64,000 nt of DNA from Exophiala sp. HKRS030 (lineage: Eukaryota > Ascomycota > Eurotiomycetes > Chaetothyriales > Herpotrichiellaceae). Under the pieces are notes generated by a model. That model saw only the letters and a list, made by a program, of their open reading frames with translations. It did no database searches and was not told where the DNA came from. Made by a program: the position numbers and the translations under genes. This document shows, in pieces, positions 11,521 to 22,146 of the stretch. The number at the start of each line of letters is the position of its first letter. The first letter of the stretch is position 1. Location of the stretch: contig JAHWDD010000002.1 in assembly GCA_023897205.1 (NCBI GenBank), positions 4,216,001 through 4,280,000 on the forward strand, read 5' to 3'.

Positions 11521-13094
11521 GGTTTGGCAAGAGGTATTGCGAGAGCTGAATAGAGTGAAAATACGTAGACGAGAATCACCGACAGAGCGACGACAACCGC
11601 ATTTTGATCGAGGAGTATATAGAGATTGGAAATCTGATGTGAATTGCTAAGCAGAAAAATGCAGGCGGCGGAAATGACCGAACGAGTGGCGTCATTGGAT
11701 CCAGTGACTCAGCCTTGCGAGCCTTGCGAGCCTTGCCGAACAGGGGCGATAGAGCCTGGAAATGCTGGAGCGGGGGTGGCGTCAGGGCTGTCTTGAGTCA
11801 GTCAGGCACCTATAACCACCTAATATGCACCTAAACCTTTCTACCCGTTAGCCAGGCACAGATCATTCGCCACAACATCAGATCCTCGTAGATGACAGTT
11901 CAAGTATTTCCCATGCGGTTCTCGTTGGATTTGCTCAAGCATCCATGTATGTGTAACAAACAGATGGCCTTTACAGTGTGCCTGATCCCCTGTTTGTCTG
12001 TCGCGGTGTTGGGCATCAACTTTTTGAGGTTTAAGAGAGCTTTCGGCTATTTCATTGGTATAGACATGTGAATAGCACATGCTTGTCTTCTGTTTTCAAA
12101 TGGAAACCGTAAAGGCAGAGGGAGAATTGGCTCCGTGTCATTCGGGTGCCATGTATATCGGAAGAGGTTTTAGCGAATGCATGACACAGCCATGTCGATA
12201 ATCACAGACAAGTTCTCTAGGTAATAGGGTACCAATGGGCGGCGTGTATGAGGCCTGGGGTCTCTTTAGGCATGGACCTAGGTAAAGGTGAGTGCCTATC
12301 AGGTGCCTGAGATGCCTAGAAGGGGCACGAAGGGGCACGAAGGGGCAGGCAGGGGTTTGCAGATTAGCGTACTGCTTGCCCGGAACGCTTGTCTTGAATC
12401 CCTCTTCGGATTAATTCGCGGCACGAATCGGATCTCGATGAGCCACACCGCCCAAGAAATGCAGTGACTTCCCAGCGAATGACTCAGGTCGCGCCTGCCA
12501 ACTGCTGCCCTGCCGTGATTGCCCCATGAAATTCTGCCCCTCGCCCTGCGCCCCTCGCACTTTCCCTCCCAAATTTTTCGCAGACTGACTTTCCCTGGCA
12601 TCTGGCACCTTCCGTCATTCTCCTGCTACCCGCCCCGCGAGCCAAAAATCTGTCCAGGTACTCCACCACACAACCATCAAACTGCAAGTCTGCGGCCAAC
12701 AATCGACTGGCTCCGTTGGCCACCATTGACCACACCACACCCTGGTTCTTGTCGAAATCGTCCTTCTTCCATGCGAAATGCCCAGATTGTTGTTCTCTAT
12801 TTTCTCACCAGCTTAGACAGCACATCAGTTCTGTCCTGAACCAACACCATCTTCTTATTCACTATCTCGGACTGGCACGGTCTTATTGTGCGAACTTCAC
12901 ATCACTGCCCGTACCCATTGTCACACGACCCGCCTTGTCGTGCGGTCTAAAAATTCTTGCTCGACGTCTCCTCAGCTCAGTGCCACTCACCAAACAAAAG
13001 TCGCAGATCTGGCGACCTTTACTCCCGCCGAGTGACGACTCCTAGGCTTTTATAGCCGCCCTTGAATTTCCTAGTAGTATCTTCAAACCCTTCT
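11521..13094. other. Long intergenic region with short tandem repeats
   Basis: This separates CFD1 from the SAM decarboxylase leader. It contains two small tandem arrays: a decamer (GCGAGCCTTG type, about 2.5 copies, 11713-11738) and another (AAGGGGCACG type, about 3 copies, 12319-12350). Several CCTAGG/GGTGCC-type short palindromic words lie at 12210-12310. The many overlapping ORFs at 12300-13050 are low-complexity and unsupported. Promoter elements of SAM decarboxylase are expected near its end. Confidence 0.45.
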
Positions 13095-13213
13095 ATGAGC
13101 CGAAAAGATCTACTACGATTTCTTTCAAAGCCAGCAAAGTGAGCCCTCTCCTCTTCCACGTCTTCTGTTCGGTGTGCAAACAGACCTAACCTGTCCTTCA
13201 TAGGCCCCGATAA
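13095..13213 (+). promoter_or_regulatory. uORF in the SAM decarboxylase leader (spliced)
   Basis: The ATG at 13095 opens a short upstream ORF, MSRKDLLRFLSKPAK. Unspliced, it stops at TGA 13140-13142. A good intron (donor GTGAGC at 13139, branch-like CTAAC, acceptor CATAG ending 13203) would instead give MSRKDLLRFLSKPAKPR and TAA at 13211-13213. Between about 13000 and the main start at 13636 I found no other ATG. SAM decarboxylase mRNAs of animals and plants are controlled by polyamine-responsive uORFs. A similar role here is inference. Confidence 0.55.
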
Positions 13214-13635
13214 CACCAACTACTTGCGGAATATTACAGAATCAACAGAATCAACCTTGCTTTACACAACAACAAATTTGCTAAACGACAAATCCTCACT
13301 CTCGGTACTGCAAACAGTATCGACTGAGCACAGCAACCTTCCTCTTCAACTGCCCACAATTCCGTTCGTACGGGAAATTTTCTTCCTCCTCTCCTCCTCT
13401 CGACCTCCATAACGACCCTTCGGGATAACCTCAACAGTCTGACATTGCTGCTGGCAAAAGCCAGCCTCCAAGTTTCCCACAGATAGTGGGCCTTCTCTTC
13501 TCAGGCGGACACCGCATTGTTCGTCTGGGCGGCAGATAGTGCTTCACTGTATCGAAAGATCAGTGACATTCAAAGTCTCTGCCTTTTTCATCATCCATTC
13601 TGAAAGAGGACTTGGTCCCGATTTCCGACAGGGAT

Positions 13636-15202
13636 ATGGTACATATTGGGATCCCCAAAAATTATACAACTTCACCATCGAATTTTAGTTATACGCCATC
13701 GTTGACTATCAATCATGAAGCTGCAGTTGATCTAGATTCTAGCAATGCCTTCGAAGGTCAGTATCACATGGTCTTTTTGAAGCACCGTTACTAATTTCAA
13801 CTTCAGGCCCAGAAAAATTGCTAGAAGTGTGGTTCAGCCCCTCTGCACACGACCTTGCGAGATGTTCTCAGCCTCATGGTCTCAAGGCGGTCCCAGCCGA
13901 AATTTGGAAGGGCATGCTTGATCTGGTCAATTGTAAGGTCTTGTCCATTGTCGAGTCTGAGGATGTGGACGCCTATCTCCTCTCCGAGTCGAGCATGTTT
14001 GTCTTTCGACACAAGCTTATTCTGAAGACTTGTGGTACTACCACTTTGCTCTGTGGACTCCCACGAATCCTCGAAATCGCCACCATCTTTGGCGGTTTTG
14101 AGCGCTCTACCGCCCCACCATCCCGTGGTATAGCGGTTGCCGCTCCGCCCTATCGTGTTTTCTACAGCCGCAAGAACTTCTTGTTTCCCGATCGTCAACA
14201 TGGCCCACACCGAAGCTGGCGAGATGAAGTTCATACCCTTGACAAACTCTTTCTTGGGGTAGCGCTTACATGATTGGCAAGATGAATGGCGAACATTGGT
14301 ATCTTTATCTGACCGAACCACATACCATGTTGACTCCGCCGGCAAGTCCACAAAGCATGGATAGTCCTGTAACTGAAACAAAGGTCTTGGATTTGCCCTC
14401 TTCCCTTGTTGTCGATCGAGGCTCCAAGGTTGCGGAAGGTGACGATGAAACTCTGGAGGTTCTCATGACTGATCTGGACGAGGAGAACGCCAAACAATTT
14501 TACCTCGACCATGCGAGTGCGGTCGCAGAAGATCAGTGGAGAGGATCTCAAAAGAGTGATGATGATCATGTTGATGTCTTTAGCCACACTTCTTCCGACG
14601 CTGGTGATCTTTCCATGAGTGAGGAGAGGTTTCCCGAGGAATTGACAACCGAGGGTCACGCTCTAGGATCAATTGTCTCTGAATCTTGCGGGTTGTCCAA
14701 CATCTATCCGAAAGAACATTATCCCGACGCACGAGTCGATGCATACTTGTTCACTCCATGTGGATTTTCAGCAAATGGTGTGATTCCTGCTCCTCGTGGT
14801 GAAAAGGGTACACATTACTTCACTGTTCATGTTACACCTGAACCTATTTGCTCGTATGCATCATTCGAAACCAATGTCCCTGTTGGTCAAAAGGGTCGCG
14901 AGACGGTGGAAATCATTCAGCATGCTGTCGACATCTTCAAACCCGGTCGCTTTTCGGTCACTCTCTTTGAGGCGAAGAGTAGTGAAGATGACAAGCACCA
15001 CGCTGATCGTGATTCTTTGGCTGAGATCAAGATGCTGGAACGCCAAATTGCTCGTCGCAATCACAAGATGGAACACATCAACGGTTATCGTCGTGTTGAC
15101 CGGATCGTACATGACTTGGATGGATATGATTTGGTTTTCCGCTATTACGAGCGTCACGATTGGAAAGGTGGTGCTCCCCGACTTGGAGAGAAGGGGATCT
15201 GA
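13636..15202 (+). CDS. S-adenosylmethionine decarboxylase proenzyme, one frameshift
   Basis: Exon 1 is 13636-13756 (start [14 protein letters not shown], then [19 protein letters not shown]). A 50-base intron follows, and exon 2 starts at 13807 ([11 protein letters not shown]). The self-processing site is [11 protein letters not shown]: cleavage before the serine makes the beta chain and the pyruvoyl group of the alpha chain. The catalytic cysteine region KTCGTTTLL and the block [20 protein letters not shown] are present. The enzyme makes decarboxylated SAM for spermidine and spermine synthesis in the cytosol. At the GGGG run 14256-14259 the conserved text moves to the next frame ([17 protein letters not shown]); one missing G explains it. 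The remainder runs to TGA at 15200-15202 and includes an acidic insert at about 14440-14640, as in other fungal enzymes. Yeast counterpart: SPE2. Confidence 0.93.
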
Positions 15203-15862
15203 AGTGCTCTGGGTCACGATGAATTTCCTATTGATTTGTTAAGTGTCATTTGCCACACGCTGCTTGTTGTTGAGCCATCTGAGGGAGATTTCTGGTCGAC
15301 CACAGTGCTTCTTACAAGCCTTCCACTCCCTTTACAACCTATATGGCTAATCTGCCATCTGTTGCAAACCCTTCCAAAACAAAGTCCACAATTCGCTCCG
15401 TAGTAAAGAAGTAGATGTACTTAAAGTGCGGTGGTCTGTGCTCCAATTTGATTGCTTTCAAATCATCCTTCCCCGTGGATACGGTGATCTCTGCCAAGTC
15501 GTCTATTAACGAGAGCCACCTAGAGAGGATATAGAATGCAATCCTTAATCCAATCAGGATATCACAAGGCGAGGTGGGTATGGCAATGTCTTCGGCCACG
15601 GTCCAGAAGTCCAAGACGTTCCATTCAAGGTCCGCTCAGATCCGCTCCAGCCAGTGCTACGTTGCAGGTCGGAACCCACAATCGTCTTGTTGATTTTACG
15701 CCCTTCGGGATTTCTTGGTCGGTTAACGGATGAAAAACTTCCGGAGATGTGCTTGTAAGTATCATTAAATACTTCCTTGACTTGGCAGAAGTTCCGAGGT
15801 TTCGTAATCCGCTTGGTCAAGCTGCCTCATGATGTTTCCAGTCCTATACTCGGTCCTAAAGC
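15203..15862. other. Intergenic, possible relic on minus strand
   Basis: This separates SAM decarboxylase from the MFS gene. The minus-strand ORF 15339-15614 (91 codons) has fairly protein-like composition (DFWTVAEDIAIPTSP, RIVDFVLEGFATDGRL). It has no start context and no family I recognise, so it could be a decayed gene end. Confidence 0.35.
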
Positions 15863-17765
15863 ATGTCCAAAACTGTGTACGAGGATAATCCGGAAAACAT
15901 ATCACGGCAGACTTCGACTCGTCCAGGAGATCCCACGCGAAATATGAAGCCGCTGGAACACATTGAGAGCCAAGCGCCAGACACGCTAGTACCGAAGCAC
16001 ACAATAAACCTCTGGCGACTCGTGTCGAAATATACAATCATCACACCTGAAGCATACTCACAGAGGTACGACGGCCAGGGGACAGAGGTTGATCCATTCA
16101 TCATCGATTTCCTACCCGATGATCCTCTGAACCCCCAGAACTGGCCGGGCTCGCGGAGATGGCTTCTCCTGGCGATTTCAGCTGTCGCCACGCTGGGAGT
16201 GTCTTTTTGCACGTCCGCCTATCTCAGTGCGCTGCCTCAGCTTCGAGCTCATTTCCAAGTCTCTGACCAAGTTATCACACTGGGCCTGTCGTTCTTTATT
16301 CTGGGATTCGCGTTGGGTGAGTTGGCACATTTCATTCAGTACTACCATGGCCGTCTCTGACTTTGCTAGGGCCTTTGCTATGGGGTCCATTGAGTGAGGA
16401 GTATGGGAGACAGCCGTTATACTTTGGCACCTATACTGTCTTGACTCTCTTCAACATCGGAGTGACGGTGTCAGACTCCATGAGTACTATCATCGTGCTT
16501 CGGTTTTTCGCCGGTGCTTTTGGAGCTTCGCCGCTCACTAATTCTGGAGGCGTTATTGCCGATATGTTCAACTCGCAGCAGAGAGGAGTGGGCATTGCTG
16601 CTTGGTCGGCATGTTCGTTCATTGGTCCGGCGGTGAGTTTCACTGTTACGAGAGCTCTTTGTCTTGATTCCTTGATTTTTCTTTTGTCCTGACAATTCTC
16701 AGGTCGGGCCCATTGTCTCCAATTTTGTCGCTCAAGATGCAGGCTGGAGGTGGGTTATGGGAGTCATGACGATTTTCGCCGGAGTCATGTGGATCGTCGG
16801 TACTCTTCTGGTTCCGGAAACATATGCTCCTGTGATTCTTCGAAGGCGAGCGCATAGGTTGACACAGTTGACTGGAAAGACGTATGTCTCAATCTACGAG
16901 CACAAGGCTGGGAAAGTGAAGAATACGGCTGAGAAGATTCGGAAGATCCTAATTCGACCTTGGGTATTACTGTTTCAAGAACCAATCGTCCTTTTGATTT
17001 CTGTCTACATGGCCATTCTTTATGCCACACTGTTTCTACTTCTCGGGGCATTCCCGGTTGTTTTCGCTGAGACCCGTGGATGGAGTCAGGGCATCAGTGG
17101 TCTCCCTTTTATTGGAATTTGCATCGGCATGATATCAGGTGCTTGCCACATGATATACGACAACAAACGATATCTGAGACAGATACAACGACCCGACGGA
17201 GAAGTTCCAGAAGTACGCCTGCCACCAGGGCTGATCGGTGCTGTCATCACACCTATTGGCATGTTCATCTTTGCGTGGACAAACTATCCACATATTCATT
17301 GGATAGTCTGCATCATTGGAATTGCAATCTTTTGTCACGGCTCGGTCATGGTCTTCCTTTCCGGCATGAACTACCTTCTGGACTCTTACACCATCTATGC
17401 GGCATCAGTATTGGCGGCGAATGCCCTCCTCCGCGCTGTCCTGGCAGCCATATTGTGAGTTCCCACTCCTTTGACCTGAATCACTTTGAAAAGGATCAAG
17501 TCACTAACACATCACTCCTCCCAATTTCAGTCCACTATTTACGAAGCAGATGTATCACAATATCGGCATTCATTGGGCATCGTCTATCCCAGCATTCCTG
17601 GCTTTGGCATGCACACCGGCACCATTTATTTTCTACAAGTACGGAGCACAGATTAGGTTGAAATGTAAATACGCTGCATTGGCATACGAATATGGTTTGA
17701 TTCAGAAAAATGCACAGAAGCGCGTGCCTGAGCCTGGGCATCAAGAAAAGGGCGTTTTGGATTAG
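15863..17765 (+). CDS. MFS transporter, DHA1 drug/polyamine:H+ antiporter type
   Basis: There are four exons: 15863-16316, 16370-16632, 16703-17454 and 17531-17765. All junctions keep frame and all introns are GT-AG. A polar N-terminal tail of about 80 residues contains the family signature DPLNPQNWP just before the first membrane helix. About 12 hydrophobic segments follow. The loop between helices 2 and 3 has [12 protein letters not shown], the motif A region, and helix 5 has the motif C-like segment [15 protein letters not shown]. The family includes yeast Tpo1-4 and Flu1, plasma-membrane exporters of polyamines and drugs. The substrate cannot be told from sequence. It lies 660 bases downstream of SAM decarboxylase on the same strand, which is suggestive but not evidence of function. 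The gene appears intact. Confidence 0.9.
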
Positions 17766-18204
17766 CGAAACATTTATCTGCATGGTGAAGGGTTTGATAT
17801 TAGCATTGATCTAAAAGCGTCATGGCTTGCATATATATCTCTGAAAGAATGAACATAAGCATTATGGTTTTTCTAGATTTCAGATCGCAGCCTTGGTCCT
17901 CAATGAACAAGTGTTATGTGGTGAACTACGATTCCACGACGTAGATTTACAAGGCTGCAAGTCGTGAGGCTGGCATCGGCCTTGGCGTTCCGGCTCCCAA
18001 ATCTGGGGTATTATCAACTGTAACTTGTCCGCAAACTCGGTTCGCAGTTCGCCCCAAACACTCATCCTTACAAAGTCGCTCAACCATTACGCTCCTTGGG
18101 ATTCATTGATTGGTCTCCGTGCCATCACTCCCTTGTACAAGAGCCTCTTACATTCCAGCGATCTACAGCACGTCTTCCGCTCAACCTCGAGCCTTTCTCC
18201 GAAT
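17766..18204. other. Intergenic/promoter of TAF11
   Basis: This is a 440-base gap. The TAF11 frame stays open upstream to 18025, but those codons look like leader sequence. No other feature is seen. Confidence 0.4.
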
Positions 18205-19254
18205 ATGGCGAGTTCACCTCCAGCCCCATTACACATCAATCTGCCGAATCCCAAAAAGCGAGCATCGATGAGTTCTCAAGCCTCTGCGTCCGGCCGCGAC
18301 AAACGACCCAAGATCCACCCTCTACGCCAGACATCCTTCCCCGCCTCACAAAGCGCAATACACAGTGCGCGATCAGAAACCGGTAGCGTCACCAACAGCC
18401 TCGTGTCCGCGGTCAGTAACAAAGTCCCCGGAAGAGGCAGAGGCAGACCACGAAAATCCGCGCAGATCGCCGAGGCGGATGTCAGGTCGGCTACGGCGGG
18501 AGCAGGCGCAGATAATGCGAGTCAGATCGATGGCGATGGGAGGGCAAAGTCGCGTGCGAAATCTGTCATTAGCGCCAAATCGGGAAATAACGAGCAGGAA
18601 GAGGACGATGAGGGGGACATCGATGGCATGCTAGAGAACATGGACGAGCAGGAACGGAGACAGGCAGAAGAGGAAGAGTTCAGACAGGAACAGCGGAGAG
18701 AGAGGCTAGCTGAAACACTCGACCCAGATCAATATTCACGTTACAATGCCTGGCGCGCGTTGTCGTTGAACACGTCTACAGTCAAGCGGCTGGTCAACTC
18801 TATCGTCTCACAGTCGGTCACATCGGCGCCGTTACAAGCGATCAAGATCTACGGCAAATGGTTTGTCGGCGAGATTGTCGAGCGAGCCCGCGAAGTTCAA
18901 GGTGAATGGGCCAAAGCGTACGACGAAACCAGAAAGATAGAAAAACAATCCCGACAGAAAGCGCTGGAAGCTCTCGAGGAGAAGCAGAAGGCCGGCAACC
19001 TCAGCGATCAGGAGTCGCGGCTGAATGCGAAAGCCATCGAGAAATTGAAGAAGGAAGTCGACGAGTATATTCCAAATCCTCATCGAGCCGGTCTTCTGCC
19101 GGATCACCTGCGAGAGGCGCTGAGGAGGTATAAAGTCGATGGCGAGGGTGGTGGCGTCGGCTTTCACGGTCAGAGTCATGGATTGCTCGGTGTGCATGGA
19201 GCGGCAACTTGGAGGATTGGTGATGGTGCCACTGGGAAGAGACTGTTTCGGTGA
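18205..19254 (+). CDS. TAF11: TFIID subunit TAF11 (histone-fold)
   Basis: The start is set at ATG 18205 (MASSPPAPLHINLPNPKKR), giving 349 residues. The frame is open further upstream, but that sequence lacks protein character. Residues 1-150 are disordered and basic, with an AT-hook-like PGRGRGRPRK. An acidic stretch follows (EEDDEGDIDGMLENMDEQ). The conserved TAFII28 histone fold covers about residues 175-235 (YSRYNAWRALSLNTSTVKR, then SAPLQAIKIYGKWFVGEIVE). A charged helical tail and an IPNPHRAGLLPDHLREALRR segment complete it. TAF11 pairs with TAF13 in TFIID and contacts TBP and TFIIA at RNA polymerase II promoters. It is a single exon with no lesion visible. Confidence 0.93.
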   Translation: MASSPPAPLHINLPNPKKRASMSSQASASGRDKRPKIHPLRQTSFPASQSAIHSARSETGSVTNSLVSAVSNKVPGRGRGRPRKSAQIAEADVRSATAGAGADNASQIDGDGRAKSRAKSVISAKSGNNEQEEDDEGDIDGMLENMDEQERRQAEEEEFRQEQRRERLAETLDPDQYSRYNAWRALSLNTSTVKRLVNSIVSQSVTSAPLQAIKIYGKWFVGEIVERAREVQGEWAKAYDETRKIEKQSRQKALEALEEKQKAGNLSDQESRLNAKAIEKLKKEVDEYIPNPHRAGLLPDHLREALRRYKVDGEGGGVGFHGQSHGLLGVHGAATWRIGDGATGKRLFR

Positions 19255-19629
19255 ATCTGCCGCTGGCTAGTTCGTCTGTCCAGTAGTTCCATGAACCACA
19301 GGACATGAGGGCATTTCGAGATAAGCAGTAGTTGCTCCGATATCGTCTTCTATGGAATCAACAGTGACTCGGCATCGAGGATATGTGTGTCTGACTCCCA
19401 ATCTGAATCGCAATCTACATGGCCTAAGTGCTCCATGACCTCAATCCTGTTCCGCAGGTCATATCCTCAGTTCTTCCGAATGTAGTTGTCAATTCGTCCT
19501 GGCCTTGTCATCTGTCCATGACGCCTTCTACGACGAATCATACCGATTTTGACCTTCTGTCCCTCTTGTACCGCACACAATATATGCACACCTCGCTGTA
19601 GATAGTTCGGCATCTGGTCCTTGGGGATC
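19255..19629. other. Intergenic
   Basis: This is a 375-base stretch between TAF11 and the urea-transporter relic. It includes part of a minus-strand frame (19467-19871) that does not match the expected C-terminus of the transporter. Confidence 0.35.
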
Positions 19630-21110
19630 TCAAGGGTCTCGAAATTCGTTTTGTGATGTGCCTTTGGCGTAAATACTAGTCGTGTGCGGTCCCATGGCAT
19701 TTCTAGACATGCGCTCCATGTACGCGATCTTTTCAGGGGAGAAATACGCTTGTTCATCGAATCGCGAGGCGTTGGCTGATGCTTTGCCATGGTCATCATC
19801 TTCGACTCGTTTGATGGATAACAAGTCCGACCATTGGAAAGTTCGATCTGGCCAGATGTAACTAATGGCAACCGTCAAAGGCAGTGGAACCACTGAAGAT
19901 GTGATGTTTCCATAGAGACAAGGCAATGTTGATCCCAGTGTTTTGATGATTGCCTCGCCATATAATGCGTGTGCGGTTCCGATCCAGACAGCTAGGCCGG
20001 CAGACATGCCTACGATGGGTGAGATGATCGCAGCGGCTCTTCTTTGTTTTTTCCATACGAGCGCGAAAGCTGTGGGGAAGGTGCCAGGGCTGTATGTTTG
20101 TCAAGAAAAGTCCTTTTGTGCAAGAAACAATATATTTACCAGATCAAGATACCAAGGAAGTATAACAGCCAGTTCATGTCAACGCCTCCTTCGTAAAACG
20201 CTGTCGCCAATGTTGAATTCAGTAATGCAGAACCGACAACACCAATATGCGACCACTTGATGAGGTGCCTTGTTGGTGGTCTTCTTGTTGATATACGTCC
20301 CATAAATATCGAAGGAAAAGATAGAGCTCATGGCGATCAGCTGAGCGGAAGAGATACTTGTGCAAGCCATGAAAACAATAACTAGTACAACAGCCGCGCC
20401 TCCTTTTCCGGCAACTGCTTGTGAGACTGTGGATGGGTCAGATATTGATGGTGATCGAAGCTGTCTTTGGAACGTACCATAGGGCAGAAGAAGACCACCA
20501 GAGACTTCCTGAGCAGTCACCCTCTAGAATCTGTTAGTAGTTGTATCTGTGATTCACGCTATGAAAAGACTGACTCTTGGATATGTGGGAAAAGCCGAAG
20601 TGTTTTTCAAAGCCAGAGCTCCAAGAACCATTATCGTACCAAACGCAAATGGAATGGCAAAGTACGCGTTTCCGTCCAGGATGTACCCAGCTACAGCTGC
20701 TGCAATTTCTGCTGCAAAACCCTTGGAACAGAAGTTAAAAAAAATCCAACCTGAATACAGAAGCAACAGTGGACCAACCTTTGCCAGAAACCTGTGTCAA
20801 GGAATACGATACCAAAGTTCGCGCTGCATTAATGTCAGAAGACCACTACTTCAAAGCTGAAGACACTCACAGGATATGAATGATGCCAAAGTAGATTGAT
20901 TCCTTGCTTGTCATGGTCAAATTGGACCCTTCATAGTTCCATACAACCGGATTCTCCCTAGAGAGCGGGAGGACAAGGTCGTACAATGCCCCGACAGAGC
21001 CAACCACCTTCAGGGTGAATGATTTGATGGTAAACCAGACCAAAACAATTGTGATGGTAAATATGTGCCGCCTGTAGTCGGTCAAGAATATTGCTCGTCT
21101 TACTCGAAAT
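19630..21110 (-). pseudogene. Truncated DUR3-type urea/Na-solute symporter
   Basis: On the minus strand, pieces of a sodium:solute symporter of the DUR3 class follow in order. They are AIFLTDYRRHIFTITIVLVW, the segment NFGIVFLDTGFWQ, then GFAAEIAAAVAGYIL, EVSGGLLLPYG, AGKGGAAVVLVIVFMACTS, SSAQLIAMSSIFSFDIYGTY, and GTFPTAFALVWKKQRRAAA. Introns are recognisable, for example 20520s and 20140s. About the first 250 residues of the normal protein, including the first helices and the cation site, are missing: homology stops at about 21110, next to the CTF4 piece. Frame changes occur near 20780 and 20260, and the final helices after about 19700 are lost. Intact DUR3 proteins import urea and polyamines at the plasma membrane. 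This copy is almost certainly non-functional. Confidence 0.78.
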
Positions 21111-21169
21111 ATATGTACTGGAAATCGTGAGCAAGGAGCTTGGTAACTTTGCACCATTCTTTCATGGAC

Positions 21170-22146
21170 CCCTCGACAATCAGAACAGAGTTAGAAATGG
21201 CCGCAAGGCACTGGCGAATGGCCACGGGAAGCAAGCAGCTACGCCAGATTCGCTGGACATGATGCTTGGACCTAATCTGGACGCGGATAATGAAGATTGA
21301 ATCAATGATGAGGACGGTGGCGCCGGATACGCGAACGACATTGGCAAGAGAGTTGGGTCTGTCATCGGTCTACCACCCTCAAAATGGCCTCGATCCTCGT
21401 CGCAACCTTCAATCCACGAGGCATTCCAACAGGGCAACACCGTGGCGAGGCAACCGCGAATATATCTGCCTCAACCTGATCGGCTTCGTCTGGACGGTTG
21501 ACCAAGACAAGCATAACACCGTCAGAGTAGAGTTCTATGACCGCGACGAGTGTCGAGACTTCCACTCTACTGACCACTTCCGCTACGACAAGACTTGCTT
21601 GAACGAGAACAGCACCCAATTCGCCTCATCGTCCACCGCTGCCGAGTACAGCATGCTCTTCTACAGACCACAAGAAACATGGACAACTCGCTCGGATATC
21701 CGAATCGCACTGCCATCAGGTGAGGATGTCCTTTGCATCGCCCTTTGACGCCGCTAAATCGTGGCCCTGACGTCCAAAAACTACGTGCGCGTTACAGACG
21801 TTTGGCACTTCGATCCGAATGCGGCGAATGAAGTCGTCCCCTGCGGTGACGTGTGACCGTTGACAACGGCGGCGTAGGTTCTGACGGAGCCACCAACCTC
21901 GTCTACAGCATGACGACGTCCGGCGGGACGAGTGCCTGCAAAGCGAGGACGTCCTGGCGCTCGGCATCAACGAAGACAACCCGGACGACGGCGTGTCGCT
22001 GAAAACAATCTTTTCATCGACGACAGCGACCCCTGCATCTTCGACTCCAACATCCTGACATGTCTTTACTGGCGCACCATGGGCCAGCCAAAAGGTAGGA
22101 GTCGGTGCAGTGAAGGTGCTCGATACACCCAGTCGTCTGGAACTCA
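21170..22146 (+). pseudogene. Internal fragment of CTF4/MCL1/SepB replication factor
   Basis: The plus strand carries a recognisable slice of the WDHD1/Ctf4 family: the acidic linker (MMLGPNLDADNED), then TPWRGNREYICLNLIGFVWT, EFYDRDECRDFHSTDHF, YRPQETWTTRSDIRIALP, the segment IVALTSKNYVRV, NEDNPDDGVSLKTIF, DDSDPCIFDS and CLYWRTMGQPK. These fit the part between the N-terminal WD40 repeats and the SepB domain. In-frame TGA and TAA codons (about 21746 and 21758) and at least four frame changes break it. Both ends of the gene are absent. The intact protein is a trimeric hub linking CMG helicase to polymerase alpha. This copy is a dead partial duplicate, wedged between the truncated DUR3 relic and the stop codon of the HET gene. 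Confidence 0.8.

Noticed and set aside
18025..18204. N-terminal extension of TAF11 by 60 codons
   Set aside because: Low-complexity leader-like sequence. The ATG at 18205 gives the expected length and a typical N-terminus.
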